NCBI RefSeq assembly: GCF_014652355.1
Contig: NZ_BMYQ01000001.1
Coordinates: 494,180 to 558,179 of the forward strand
Source: Gemmobacter lanyuensis
GTDB lineage: Bacteria; Pseudomonadota; Alphaproteobacteria; Rhodobacterales; Rhodobacteraceae
DNA length: 64,000 bases
Direction: 5' to 3'
Part shown: positions 34,201 to 45,517 of the stretch, piece after piece
Layout of the letters: each line of letters starts with the position of its first letter
Numbering within the stretch: position 1 is the stretch's first letter
Notes under the pieces: model-generated
Seen by the model: only the letters and a program-made list of their open reading frames with translations
The model's database searches: none
Told to the model about the DNA's origin: nothing
Translations under genes and position numbers: made by a program

Positions 34201-35199
34201 TCAGATGTTTTCCGGTGTGATCGTGACAAAGCGGATGGGCGGGTTCGCCACCGGCCCGGGCAAAAGCCCCAGACGGGCCAGCATCAGATCCATCGCCCGC
34301 CGCGCCTGCGCCTCGGGCACCTGATCCAGCACCACCGACATGATACCTTGGCGCAGGGCGCAGGCACTGCGCTCGGTCAGCTCATGCCCGATGTAGAAAG
34401 GACGTGCAGCTTGGGCGCGCAGCACCGCCGCCACCGCGCCGTTGGCCCCGCCGGAATTGTAGATCCCCGCCAGATCGGGCCAGCGCCGCAGCGCCTGTAG
34501 CACCAGATCGCCCGCAAGCTGCGCCTCATCCCGCGCGAACAGCACCTGCACGAAGGGCAGATGCGCGGGGCCATGCGCCTGCAGATAGTCGGAAAACCCA
34601 CGGATGCGATCACGATGAACCTGGTAGATCTGGCTATGGCAGAGGGCGACGACCGGCCCCCGCCCCTCGGCCATGCGCGCCATCAAAAGCCCTGCCATGC
34701 GCCCGGCCGCGTAATTGTCGATCCCCACATAATCGGCGCGCGGGTCGGCGCGGGTCACGATCTGCACCACCGGAAGGCCACCCCCCTGCACCTGAACCAG
34801 CGCAGCCCGAATCGACGGATGATCGGGCGCCACGATGATCAACCCGGACCGCGGCGCAGGCGGGCGCAGGATGCGGGCGACAATCGATTCGGGGGCATGT
34901 TCCTCCATGAAGGTGCGATGGACGGAGACCGACGGGTCCAGCGTGGCCGCGATCCGTTCAAAGGCCTGCGACAGGCGGCTGAAAAATGTGGCCTCAGGGC
35001 GCACGAGGATGACCTCGATCCGCAAAAGCCCGCGATGGGCTTCGGGCAGGCGACCCGGCCAGTCCAGCGCACGGGCAGCGGCAATCACGCGTTTCGCGGT
35101 TTCGGGGCGCACGCCGCCGCGCCCGTTCAGCACGCGTTCCACCGTGGCCGTACCGACGCCGGCGCGCAGGGCAATCTGCTGGAAGGTCGGTTTGGGCAT
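34201..35199 (-). CDS. LacI-family transcriptional regulator
   Basis: The 332-residue protein has a LacI helix-turn-helix at residues 5-50 (TFQQIALRAGVGTATVERVL, then NGRGGVRPETAKRVI) and a periplasmic-binding-protein-like ligand domain (IIVAPDHPSIRAAL, YVGIDNYAAGRMAG, AGIYNSGGANGAV). The ligand is probably a sugar or small organic compound. It lies 84 bases upstream of the PanB-like gene on the same strand and is the likely regulator of that operon. The same frame stays open far upstream, antisense to the next gene, but homology begins at ATG 35199. Confidence 0.88.
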   Translation of the reverse strand: MPKPTFQQIALRAGVGTATVERVLNGRGGVRPETAKRVIAAARALDWPGRLPEAHRGLLRIEVILVRPEATFFSRLSQAFERIAATLDPSVSVHRTFMEEHAPESIVARILRPPAPRSGLIIVAPDHPSIRAALVQVQGGGLPVVQIVTRADPRADYVGIDNYAAGRMAGLLMARMAEGRGPVVALCHSQIYQVHRDRIRGFSDYLQAHGPAHLPFVQVLFARDEAQLAGDLVLQALRRWPDLAGIYNSGGANGAVAAVLRAQAARPFYIGHELTERSACALRQGIMSVVLDQVPEAQARRAMDLMLARLGLLPGPVANPPIRFVTITPENI

Positions 35200-35340
35200 G
35201 GGATGCTCGGCTCTGATGGATCTCTGTCGCAGGCCACCTTGGGGCAGGCAAGCGGAAAGAGGCCGCCCCCTCGACCCAAGTTGCATTGACGCGGCCCCCC
35301 CGATCTGCGAAGCGACCCTCCGCTTGAAGATGAGGGCATC

Positions 35341-36396
35341 ATGCAGGACAAACCGCTCGACCGCACCGAGCAGGAGCTTTTGGCTGTCATTGAACGGATG
35401 TTCGCCGCAGGCGGCCCGGTGGATCGCAACCGGCTTTCGGTGGAAGCGCGCGGCAAGGGGTTGGAAGTGTCGCGCCCGCTGGCGCGGCTGAAGGCACTTG
35501 GGCTGGTCGAGGAATATGACCGCAAGCCCTTTGTGCTGTGGCGCATTTTCGGGGCCAAGACGGTCACGCTGCTGCGCCCGGTGGTGCCGGTGGCCGAGAC
35601 ACCCGCGCCGGACGCCGCACCTGAGACCGTGGCTGAAGTCGCCGCCGAAACCCCGGTGATCGAGACCGCTGCACCGGTGATCGACGCTGAGCCGCCGGTA
35701 TCCGAACCCGTGGTCGAACTGGCGCCGATCCCGGCGCCCGAACCCCTGCCGATCCCCGAACCCCTGCCCGAGCCGCCCGTCACCGAGCCAGAGTCCCTTC
35801 CCGAACCGGACCCCGCGCCCAAACCGATTGAGCTGGCCCCCGGCCTGATCGTCGATGCCGCGCCCCTGCCCGCTTCGGCTCCGCGCCCGGCACCACCCAA
35901 GCCCGTGCGGACCCCGGTCGGCTTTGCCGAGGATCTGGGCGGCGCACCAATGGCCATGGCCGCGCCCCCCGCCGCCATTGACCCCGATGTGATGGATGGC
36001 CTGCGCGAGACGCTGCAGGTGCTTGGGTTCGAGTTGACCATCGCAGGCGAGGCGCTGATCGCCCATCGGATGGCCAGGGGCGCCACGGCGGGCGAGGCGC
36101 TCTGCCAGGTCGTGCTTTTTGCCGTCGCCCATGCGCTGCGCCATGATACCGATGGCGAGATTCAGGCCATGGGTCTTGAGGATTACACGGTCGAGGTCAT
36201 GCACGAGCTGGAAAAGCTGCGCGACGCGGGCGAGATCGGGCCGGAACCCTTCGAGGCTGATATGCGCGCGCTCTGGTCGCTGGTGCGCGAAAGCGAGGAT
36301 CGCATCGCTTTTGCCGATCAGCTGCTGCTGGACCCGGTCGGGGGTGCGGCGCCGCCTGCGCTTTTGCCCGAAGACCTGCGCCGCCCCGACGCCTGA
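35341..36396 (+). CDS. Winged-helix/Pro-Glu-rich protein of unknown function
   Basis: The 351-residue protein has three parts. Residues 1-70 look like a winged helix (EQELLAVIERMFAAGGPVDRN, RPLARLKALGLVEEY). Residues 78-190 are a low-complexity linker rich in Pro, Glu, Ala and Val. Residues 215-335 form a helical domain (AGEALIAHRMARGATAGEALC, EVMHELEKLRDAGEIGPEPF). There is no signal peptide or membrane segment. The linker suggests a tethered DNA-binding or scaffold protein. It is transcribed alone, divergent from the LacI gene. I do not recognise the family. Confidence 0.7.
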   Translation: MQDKPLDRTEQELLAVIERMFAAGGPVDRNRLSVEARGKGLEVSRPLARLKALGLVEEYDRKPFVLWRIFGAKTVTLLRPVVPVAETPAPDAAPETVAEVAAETPVIETAAPVIDAEPPVSEPVVELAPIPAPEPLPIPEPLPEPPVTEPESLPEPDPAPKPIELAPGLIVDAAPLPASAPRPAPPKPVRTPVGFAEDLGGAPMAMAAPPAAIDPDVMDGLRETLQVLGFELTIAGEALIAHRMARGATAGEALCQVVLFAVAHALRHDTDGEIQAMGLEDYTVEVMHELEKLRDAGEIGPEPFEADMRALWSLVRESEDRIAFADQLLLDPVGGAAPPALLPEDLRRPDA

Positions 36397-36409
36397 TCGC
36401 GCCGAGACT

Positions 36410-36452
36410 GCAAAGAAAAACGCCGGGACCGCAAGGCCCCGGCGTTTTTCAA
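36410..36452. terminator. Bidirectional terminator between the winged-helix gene and guaB
   Basis: AAAAACGCCGGG, loop with ACCGCAAGG, CCCCGGCGTTTTT: a strong stem with A-rich and T-rich ends, lying between two convergent genes. Confidence 0.88.
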
Positions 36453-36492
36453 TGGGACAAAGGCCAAGGCCCCCGCCCCCCAACCGATCCGA

Positions 36493-38377
<1,885 letters not shown>

Positions 38378-39382
38378 TCAGGCCTCGGCCGCGTTGGTGC
38401 GCGCGGCAAGGCCGCCCTTCATCCAGGCCACCAGTACCCGCACCACGACATAGGGGATGAAGCCCATCCCGAAGGCCAAGATCATCGCCCCCGTCACATC
38501 CAATTGCAACGCGAACAGCGCCCCCGCCAGCGCCGCCAGCGGAAAGGTAAAGGCCCCCCACAGCGCCGAAAACCCGCTGATGACCATGTGACGCGCCCCG
38601 AACAGCAATGCCAGCGCGATCAGCGCCGCCACAACGCCAAAGCCGATGGCGACCTGCCACAGCCCCAACCCCGCCGACACCGTCGCCAGAAGGCTTGCCG
38701 GCGCAAGATGGATGGCCAGAAGCGGACGCAGCGGCGCAGGCGGCACCCGCGTCACGATCTGCCAGAGCGACCAGAGCCAGATCGCCACCGCTATCGGACC
38801 CGTCAGCCAGACCAGACCGGTCGCAAGCTGGGTCAGACCCAGCGGTACGGCCGAAAGCCCCCCGATGATGAAGCCCGCGAAATGCAAATGCCAGACCGGC
38901 GTCACCTCGCGCCCCTCTTTCGGCGCCTGCAGGAAATGGCGGATCACCAGCAGGGCCAGCACCCCATGCAGCCCCAGCCCCGCCCAAAGCACCCCCTGCG
39001 CGACCCCGGCGTCATAAGGCACCATCACCGCCGCCACCAAGAGCGCCCCAAGGCTGCCCGCCGCCAGCCCGGCCCGGCCCGGCAGGGTCCGCAGGTCCTC
39101 GGCCACGACGCCGGGCCTTCGGCCGATCTTGACCGCATAGCCCACCGCCGCAAAGGCCCAGAGCGCGACCGCCACCCCCAACAACAGCTCGGCCGGTTCG
39201 GGCGGCAGGCCAAAGGCCTGCAACCCCCGCCGCAGCGCCAGCCCCAGCCCCAAAAGCCCCATCAGCGCCGGAAAGACGGCAGGCGGCATCCGCGCGAAGA
39301 GCCGGGGCTTGCGCGGCGGAAACTCCGGCGGCGGGAAGGACCGCGGGCGATAGCCGGCAGGGTCGGGACGCGGGTCGGACAT
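38378..39382 (-). CDS. SLAC1/TehA family anion channel-like protein
   Basis: The 334-residue protein has about ten membrane helices in the TehA/SLAC1 arrangement: PAVFPALMGLLGLGLALRRG at the start, then HFAGFIIGGLSAVPLGL and a later HMVISGFSALWGAFTFPLAA. A basic, proline-rich N-terminal tail (residues 1-45) is cytoplasmic. Family members conduct small anions or export C4-dicarboxylate-like compounds; E. coli TehA gives tellurite resistance when overexpressed. I chose ATG 39382; its true substrate is unknown. It is divergent from the agmatinase-family gene. Confidence 0.82.
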   Translation of the reverse strand: MSDPRPDPAGYRPRSFPPPEFPPRKPRLFARMPPAVFPALMGLLGLGLALRRGLQAFGLPPEPAELLLGVAVALWAFAAVGYAVKIGRRPGVVAEDLRTLPGRAGLAAGSLGALLVAAVMVPYDAGVAQGVLWAGLGLHGVLALLVIRHFLQAPKEGREVTPVWHLHFAGFIIGGLSAVPLGLTQLATGLVWLTGPIAVAIWLWSLWQIVTRVPPAPLRPLLAIHLAPASLLATVSAGLGLWQVAIGFGVVAALIALALLFGARHMVISGFSALWGAFTFPLAALAGALFALQLDVTGAMILAFGMGFIPYVVVRVLVAWMKGGLAARTNAAEA

Positions 39383-39546
39383 GGGTACCTCATGAAACCT
39401 ATGGGAGAAGGCGTAACCCATCCTGCAGCCTCAAAAAAGCCCCCCGCGCGCGACAGATCGTCCACGACATGCGCTGTCGCAAAGGAACAAGCCCCGGCCG
39501 CCCCCTCGGCCAAGAGTACCGGGCATAGGCCCAACAGAGAGAAAAC

Positions 39547-40506
39547 ATGTCTGCCAACAGCTATGACACCGGACGGCTCAACCTGCCCTTCGTCGGCATT
39601 TCGACCTTCGGCAAACGCCCTTACCAACCGGACTGGAGCAAGATCGACGCCGAGGTCGCGGTCATGGGGGCGCCCTTCGACTTCGGCACCCAGTTCCGGG
39701 CGGGTGCCCGCTTTGGCCCGCGCGCGGTGCGCGAGGCTTCAACCCTCTTCAGCTTCGGCCATGCGGGCGCCTATGACCATGAGGATGATTGCACCTATCT
39801 GGGCGGCGATGTCCGCATCGTCGATATCGGGGATGCCGATATCGTGCATACCGACACCGAAACCAGCCACGCCAATATCGAGGCCGGGGTGCGCGCGATC
39901 CTGAAGGCAGGCGCCCTGCCGGTGGTGATCGGGGGGGACCATTCGGTGAATATCCCCTGCATCCGCGCCTTTGACGATCAGGGGCCGATCCACATCCTGC
40001 AAATCGACGCGCATCTGGATTTCGTCGATGTGCGCCACGGGGTGCGCCACGGCCATGGAAACCCGATGCGCCGCGCGGCTGAGAAAGACTATGTGACCGG
40101 GATCACCGCCCTTGGGATCCGCAACGTCAGCTCGACCACGCAGGAAGGTTATGTTGCCGCGCGGGCAATGGGGGATGATATCCTCTCGGTGCGGCAGGTG
40201 CGGAAACTGGGCACCGAAGGGGTGCTGGCGCGCATCCCCAAGGGCGCGCGGATCTACGTCACCATCGATATTGACGGCTTTTGCCCCTCGATCGCACCAG
40301 GGACCGGCACGCCCTCGCATGGCGGGTTCCTCTATTACGAGGTGCTGGAAATTCTGCAGGGGGTCGCGCGCAACCATGATGTCGTGGGCATCGATCTGGT
40401 CGAGGTCGCGCCGGATTACGACCCGACGCAATCCACCGGCATCCTGGCCGCGCAGGTGTTGTTGAACTTCCTCGGCTTCATCTTCCACGCCCGCGCGCAA
40501 CGCTGA
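39547..40506 (+). CDS. speB: Agmatinase/ureohydrolase family enzyme
   Basis: The 319-residue binuclear manganese hydrolase shows all metal motifs: GGDHSV, DAHLDFVD and DIDGFCPSIAPGTG. The N-terminal segment PDWSKIDAEVAVMGAPFDFG fits agmatinase-type members, which split guanidino compounds into urea and an amine. Paralogues in this family act on guanidinobutyrate or similar compounds, so the exact substrate is open. It is monocistronic, with a hairpin after the stop. Confidence 0.85.
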   Translation: MSANSYDTGRLNLPFVGISTFGKRPYQPDWSKIDAEVAVMGAPFDFGTQFRAGARFGPRAVREASTLFSFGHAGAYDHEDDCTYLGGDVRIVDIGDADIVHTDTETSHANIEAGVRAILKAGALPVVIGGDHSVNIPCIRAFDDQGPIHILQIDAHLDFVDVRHGVRHGHGNPMRRAAEKDYVTGITALGIRNVSSTTQEGYVAARAMGDDILSVRQVRKLGTEGVLARIPKGARIYVTIDIDGFCPSIAPGTGTPSHGGFLYYEVLEILQGVARNHDVVGIDLVEVAPDYDPTQSTGILAAQVLLNFLGFIFHARAQR

Positions 40507-40515
40507 ACAAAGTAT

Positions 40516-40540
40516 GGGGCGGCCCTTCCGCCGCCCCTTA
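40516..40540. terminator. Terminator between speB and aglK
   Basis: GGGGCGGC, loop CCTTCC, GCCGCCCC followed by TTACCC lies between two convergent genes. The stem is strong but the T-run is weak. Confidence 0.6.
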
Positions 40541-40543
40541 CCC

Positions 40544-41626
40544 TTAGCGATAGAGCAGCGAGCGGCCGTTGCTGAAGAGATGGATCTTCGACGGATCGGC
40601 GGTCAGCCGCACTGTCCCGTGCCGCAGATCGCGGTGGATGCCGGGCAGCTTGGCCACGACCTGACGGTCACCTTCCTTGCGGAAATAGAGCAGCGTCACC
40701 TCGCCCAGGGCCTCGGTGATCTCGACCTGCCCGGTGTAAAGCGCGGTGCCTTCCGTCGGGACCAGATCCTCGGGGCGCACGCCCAGATTGACCTTCAGCC
40801 CCTTGTCGCTGGCCTGGGTCGGAATCGCGGCCACAGCCTCGCCTCCGTTTTCAAGCCGGATACGGGTCTGGGCGCCCGTCTCCACGATCTCACCGGGCAT
40901 GAGGTTCATCGACGGGCTGCCGATGAATTGCGCGACGAATTCGTTTTCGGGACGTTCATACAGCTCCAGCGGCGTGCCGACCTGGCTGATGCCGCCCCCG
41001 GCCAGCACGACGATGCGGCTTGCCAGTGTCATCGCTTCGACCTGATCGTGGGTCACATAGATCATGGTGCTGTCGGGCATCGCCTCTTTCAGCTGGGCAA
41101 TCTCGATCCGCGTGGCCACGCGCAGCGCGGCGTCGAGGTTCGAGAGCGGCTCATCGAAGAGATAGACCTTCGGGTCGCGCACGATGGCCCGGCCGATCGC
41201 CACCCGCTGCCGCTGCCCCCCCGACAGCGCCTTGGGCAAACGTTCCAGATAGGGCGTCAGCTGCAGGATGCGCGCGGCCTTTTCCACCGCGGCGTTGATT
41301 TCGGCCTGCGGCTTCTTCGCCAGCTTCAGCGCAAAGGACATGTTTTCCCGCACCGTCATATGCGGGTAAAGCGCATAGGACTGAAACACCATCGCGATCC
41401 CGCGTTCCGAGGGCGGAACCTCGTTCATGCGGACGCCATCAATGGTGAAATCCCCCCCCGTAATCTTCTCCAACCCCGCGATCATGCGGAGCAAGGTCGA
41501 TTTCCCGCAGCCCGAGGGGCCGACAAAAACGATCAGCTCGCCGGATTTGATGTCGAGATTGATGTCCTTGAGGACCTTCACCTCGCCATAGGCCTTTTCA
41601 ACCCCGGACAGATTCAGCTTGGCCAT
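40544..41626 (-). CDS. aglK: Alpha-glucoside ABC transporter ATPase
   Basis: The 360-residue protein is a CUT1-family sugar ABC ATPase. Walker A is GPSGCGKST, the Q-loop region is VFQSYALYPHMTV, the signature is LSGGQRQRVAIGRAIV and Walker B is VYLFDEPLSNLD. A C-terminal TOBE/OB regulatory domain follows (LGVRPEDLVPTEG). It is the last gene of aglEFGAK, 12 bases after aglA. The gene order equals that of Sinorhizobium meliloti aglEFGAK, on which the name rests. Confidence 0.9.
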   Translation of the reverse strand: MAKLNLSGVEKAYGEVKVLKDINLDIKSGELIVFVGPSGCGKSTLLRMIAGLEKITGGDFTIDGVRMNEVPPSERGIAMVFQSYALYPHMTVRENMSFALKLAKKPQAEINAAVEKAARILQLTPYLERLPKALSGGQRQRVAIGRAIVRDPKVYLFDEPLSNLDAALRVATRIEIAQLKEAMPDSTMIYVTHDQVEAMTLASRIVVLAGGGISQVGTPLELYERPENEFVAQFIGSPSMNLMPGEIVETGAQTRIRLENGGEAVAAIPTQASDKGLKVNLGVRPEDLVPTEGTALYTGQVEITEALGEVTLLYFRKEGDRQVVAKLPGIHRDLRHGTVRLTADPSKIHLFSNGRSLLYR

Positions 41627-41638
41627 GACTTCCCCCCT

Positions 41639-43261
41639 TCACACCTGGCGGGCAAGGCAGATCTGCCATGCCCCCAGGTTCACCCTGTTCTTGTCTGCAG
41701 GCTGGCTGCCCAGCTCTGCCCCGATCAGTTCCCATGCGCCCACGGGCAGCCCGATCTCTTGCGGCACCTCGGACAGGTTGAAGGCGCAGAAGATCGCGCC
41801 TGCCCCTGCACCACGGGTAAAGCGGATGACGCCGCCCTCGGCCACGATACCCGCCATGCTGCCGTCGCGCAGCACGGGATGGGCGCGGCGGAAGGCCAGG
41901 GCGCGGCGGTAATGTTCCAGCATCGAGGACGGGTCGCCCGTCTGCGCGGCCACGGACCGCGGCAGATGCGGCGCCGTCACCGGCAGCCAGCTGCGCGGAG
42001 CAGTGCTGAACCCCGCCAGCGCATTGTCGGTCTGCCAGACCATCGGCGTGCGCGCGCCATCGCGCCCCTTGAATTCGGGCCAGAACTCAATGCCATAGGG
42101 ATCTTGCAGGTCTTCAAAGGCCAGCTCTGCCTCGGGCAGGCCCAGCTCTTCGCCCTGATAGAGGCAGAGCGACCCGCGCAAGCAGACCAGCAGCGCCGTA
42201 TAGGTTTTGGCCGCTGCGTCCGACAGGTTCCAGCGTGTGATATGACGGACCGTGTCGTGGTTCGAATAGCTCCAGCAGGGCCAGGCATCGGGTGCGGCCG
42301 CCGCCATGCGGGCAAAGGTTTCCTCAACCCCCGTCGCGGTCAGGCGGCTGGGTTGCAGCATCTCGAACGGGTAGCACATCTGCACCTTGTCCCCGCCCGA
42401 GGTATATTCGGCCATGATCTCCAGCCCGCGTTGGGCATCGCCCACCTCGCCCACGGCCGCCGCGCCGTAGGGGTTCAGCACGGCGCGGAATTTCCTCAGG
42501 AATTCAAGGTTTTCCGGCTGGTTCTTGGAAAACAGGTGCAGCTGGTGGTTATAGGGATTCACCGAGGGCGCGATACTGTCGTTCCGCAGTTCGGGCGGCA
42601 GCGAAGGATTGTCGCGCAAGTATTTGTCGGCAAAGTAGAAATTTATGGTATCCAAGCGGAATCCATCCACCCCGCGTTCCAGCCAGAACTGCGCCACCTG
42701 CAGCAGCGCCTCTTGCACATCCGGGTTGTGCAGGTTCAGGTCGGGCTGCGAGGTCAGGAAGTTGTGGAGGTAATACTGCCGCCGCCGCCCGTCCCAGTGC
42801 CAGGCTGAACCGCCAAAGACAGACAACCAGTTGTTCGGCGCGGTGCCATCGGGTTTCGGCTCGGCCCAGACATACCAGTCGGCCTTAGGGTTGGTTCGGT
42901 CCATCCGGCTTTCGCGGAACCAGGGATGCGCGTCCGAGGTATGCGACAGCACAAGGTCAATCATCACCCGCAGGCCCAGATCATGGGCCCGCGCCACCAG
43001 CGCGTCAAAATCGGCCAACGTGCCGAACATCGGGTCGATGTCGCAATAATCGCTGACATCATAGCCGAAGTCCTTCATGGGCGAGGTGAAGAACGGGCTG
43101 ATCCAGATTGCATCAGCCCCCAGGGCCGCGATGTGATCCAGCCGCGCGGTGATGCCCGGCAGATCGCCGATGCCGTCGCCGTTGCTGTCCTGATAGCTGC
43201 GCGGATAGATCTGATAGATCGTCGCGCCACGCCACCAATTCGGGTCTTTCGGAAGGGTCAT
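41639..43261 (-). CDS. aglA: Alpha-glucosidase, GH13 family
   Basis: The 540-residue cytoplasmic enzyme hydrolyses imported alpha-glucosides such as sucrose, maltose or trehalose. GH13 regions are visible: MIDLVLSHTSDAHPWF, GFRLDTINFYF with the nucleophile Asp, VGEVGD with the acid/base Glu, and YSNHDTVRH. It has no signal peptide. The gene sits between aglG and aglK with short gaps, so uptake and cleavage are co-expressed. Confidence 0.92.
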   Translation of the reverse strand: MTLPKDPNWWRGATIYQIYPRSYQDSNGDGIGDLPGITARLDHIAALGADAIWISPFFTSPMKDFGYDVSDYCDIDPMFGTLADFDALVARAHDLGLRVMIDLVLSHTSDAHPWFRESRMDRTNPKADWYVWAEPKPDGTAPNNWLSVFGGSAWHWDGRRRQYYLHNFLTSQPDLNLHNPDVQEALLQVAQFWLERGVDGFRLDTINFYFADKYLRDNPSLPPELRNDSIAPSVNPYNHQLHLFSKNQPENLEFLRKFRAVLNPYGAAAVGEVGDAQRGLEIMAEYTSGGDKVQMCYPFEMLQPSRLTATGVEETFARMAAAAPDAWPCWSYSNHDTVRHITRWNLSDAAAKTYTALLVCLRGSLCLYQGEELGLPEAELAFEDLQDPYGIEFWPEFKGRDGARTPMVWQTDNALAGFSTAPRSWLPVTAPHLPRSVAAQTGDPSSMLEHYRRALAFRRAHPVLRDGSMAGIVAEGGVIRFTRGAGAGAIFCAFNLSEVPQEIGLPVGAWELIGAELGSQPADKNRVNLGAWQICLARQV

Positions 43262-43268
43262 TGTCGTC

Positions 43269-44408
43269 TCACTTCACCGAGCCGGCCAGCAGACCGCGCA
43301 CGAGGTATTTTTGCATTGCGAAGAACACGGCCAGCGGCACCGCGATCGAGATGAAGGCCGAGGCGGACAGGATTTCCCAATCCCCCCCGCGCGAACCCAT
43401 GAGGTTCAAAAGCGTGCCGGTCAGCACCATCTGATCCTCGGTCGTGCCAAGGAAGACCATGGCGACCAGCAAGTCGTTCCAGGTCCAGAGGAACTGGAAG
43501 ATCGCGAAAGAGGCCAGCGCCGGAAAGGACAGCGGCAGGATGATCTTGGTGAAGATCTGGAAATCTGTCGCGCCGTCGACCTTGGCGTTTTCGATGATGT
43601 CGCGCGGCAGACCGGCCATGTAATTTCGCAAAAGGTAGATCGCGAGCGGCAGGCCGAACCCGGTATGGGCGAGCCAGACCCCCAGATAGCCTTTGCCGAT
43701 GCCGATCATGTTGTGGAACTGCAGAAGCGGGATCAGCGCAAGTTGCAGCGGCACCACCAGCAGACCCACCACCGCCGCCACCAGCAGCGCCCGGCCCGGA
43801 AACTCCATCCAGGCCAGCGCATAGGCAGCGAAGGCGGCAATCAGGATCGGGATGATCGTGGCCGGGATCGACACCGTCAGCGTGTTCAGAAAGGCCTTGC
43901 CGACGCTTTGCCCCGGCGCGGGTTTGAACAGCACCGTGTCATAATTGTTCAGCGTGAACTGCGGCGGCGTGCTGGCAGTGGCAAAGACGCGCGGCATCCG
44001 CAGATCGGCCATCGTCTGTGTCGAAGAGAGCGTGAAGGCCCCCGTCTCGGTCACGGTCAGCGCCTCACCCGTGGGCAGGGCCGCGGTTTCGCCTGCCGCA
44101 TAGGCCTCGGGGTCCTTGGAATTAAACCCCCAGCGGCTGATCGTGGCGCCCGCCCCATCAAAGAGCGTGCCGTCGATCACATAGACGCCGTCGCGCTGCA
44201 CCTCCTCGCCCTTGAGACGGATCGCGGGCATCTGCGCCTCTTGCGTCGAGAGCGACCGCCACCACCCTGACGAGGCAATCTGGTCGGCGGTGCGGAAAGA
44301 CGAAATGAACAGCCCCAGCGTCGGAAAGACCCAGAGCGCCACCAGAAGTGCGGCCGATAGATGAACCGCCCAGACCAGCGCGGGCTTGGAACCGGCGATG
44401 TTATCCAT
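43269..44408 (-). CDS. aglG: Alpha-glucoside ABC transporter permease AglG
   Basis: The 379-residue inner-membrane permease has a first helix at residues 10-35, then an unusually long periplasmic segment (about residues 36-165) before the remaining five helices. The EAA loop is IIENAKVDGATDFQIFTKIILP. The long insert is characteristic of AglG-like permeases and may contact the binding protein. I chose ATG 44408 (MDNIAGSKP) with AAGGAG upstream. It pairs with AglF. Confidence 0.9.
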   Translation of the reverse strand: MDNIAGSKPALVWAVHLSAALLVALWVFPTLGLFISSFRTADQIASSGWWRSLSTQEAQMPAIRLKGEEVQRDGVYVIDGTLFDGAGATISRWGFNSKDPEAYAAGETAALPTGEALTVTETGAFTLSSTQTMADLRMPRVFATASTPPQFTLNNYDTVLFKPAPGQSVGKAFLNTLTVSIPATIIPILIAAFAAYALAWMEFPGRALLVAAVVGLLVVPLQLALIPLLQFHNMIGIGKGYLGVWLAHTGFGLPLAIYLLRNYMAGLPRDIIENAKVDGATDFQIFTKIILPLSFPALASFAIFQFLWTWNDLLVAMVFLGTTEDQMVLTGTLLNLMGSRGGDWEILSASAFISIAVPLAVFFAMQKYLVRGLLAGSVK

Positions 44409-44449
44409 GAATTGCTCCTTTACGGTCGCAGATTGCGGGTCGGGCCATC

Positions 44450-45448
44450 TCAGCGCATCTCCTTGCGGGCGTTGTAGACGTTCCAGACCAGAATGGGTGT
44501 CACCAGCGCCATGATCACCATGGCCGCAGCCGAACCCACACCCCAATCCGAGGCCGTGAACAGCTTGTCATACATGTAATTGGCCAGAACCTGGCTTTCC
44601 CATTGGCCATTGGTCATGGCGCGGACGATGTCGAAGACCTTCAGCACCACGATGGTGATGGTCGTCCAGACCACGATGATCGTGCCCATGATCTGCGGCA
44701 CCTTGATCTTGAAGAAGATCTGGAACGGATTGGCACCGTCCAGGATGGCTGCCTCGATCGTGTCCTCAGGCACGCCACGCAGCGCGGCAGACAGGATCAC
44801 CATGGCAAAGCCCGACTGGATCCAGACCAGCACCGCCATCAGGAAAAAGTTGTTCCAGAACGGGATCTGCAGCCATTGCTGCGGCGCATCTCCCCCGAGC
44901 GCCAGATAGACCGCATTCAGGATGCCGATCTGGTCGGTCCCTGCGGGGCGCACGTCATAGATCAGCTTCCAGATCACCGAGGCGCCGACAAAGGAAATCG
45001 CCATCGGCATGAAAATCAAAGACTTGGCAATGCTGCCCCACCAGATACGGTCCGTCAGCTGGGCCGCCAGCAGGCCAAAAGCCGTCGAGGCCGCAGGCAC
45101 CACCACCAGCCACAGGGCGTTGGAGCGCATCGATTCCCAGAATTTCGCTTCCGTCATCATCTGGGCGTAATTGGCACCACCGACGAAGGTCTCACCCGTC
45201 TTGTCATGCAGCGACAGCCAGAGCGTCGCAAAGACCGGATAGGCCAGATAAAGGCCAAGTGCGATCAGGGCGGGCAGCAGAAACAGCCAGGGCCGGATCA
45301 TATTGGCGCGGTTGATGTTGCGCCCGGCCTGCGGTCCGCGTGCGGGGAACAGAACCTTGTCCAGCACGAGATTGGCAAAATAGAAATAACCGATACAACC
45401 GCCGACACCGACCACGATGGTCAGCACGGCTTGAAATGCGGGATGCAT
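44450..45448 (-). CDS. aglF: Alpha-glucoside ABC transporter permease AglF
   Basis: The 332-residue permease has an N-terminal helix (residues 5-30) that precedes the usual six-helix CUT1 domain. The EAA loop reads TIEAAILDGANPFQIFFKI. It is 69 bases downstream of aglE and 41 upstream of aglG, and forms the membrane pore with AglG. Confidence 0.92.
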   Translation of the reverse strand: MHPAFQAVLTIVVGVGGCIGYFYFANLVLDKVLFPARGPQAGRNINRANMIRPWLFLLPALIALGLYLAYPVFATLWLSLHDKTGETFVGGANYAQMMTEAKFWESMRSNALWLVVVPAASTAFGLLAAQLTDRIWWGSIAKSLIFMPMAISFVGASVIWKLIYDVRPAGTDQIGILNAVYLALGGDAPQQWLQIPFWNNFFLMAVLVWIQSGFAMVILSAALRGVPEDTIEAAILDGANPFQIFFKIKVPQIMGTIIVVWTTITIVVLKVFDIVRAMTNGQWESQVLANYMYDKLFTASDWGVGSAAAMVIMALVTPILVWNVYNARKEMR

Positions 45449-45517
45449 GTTCCCCCCTCCCTCTGATCGAACACGCGGTCGAAGCGCGGGCCCGGAACAC
45501 CGGACCCGCGCGCCGGA

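Noticed and set aside
35200-36483. N-terminal extension of the LacI regulator to 36483
   Set aside because: The extension is antisense to the winged-helix gene and low in complexity. The LacI helix-turn-helix begins right at ATG 35199.
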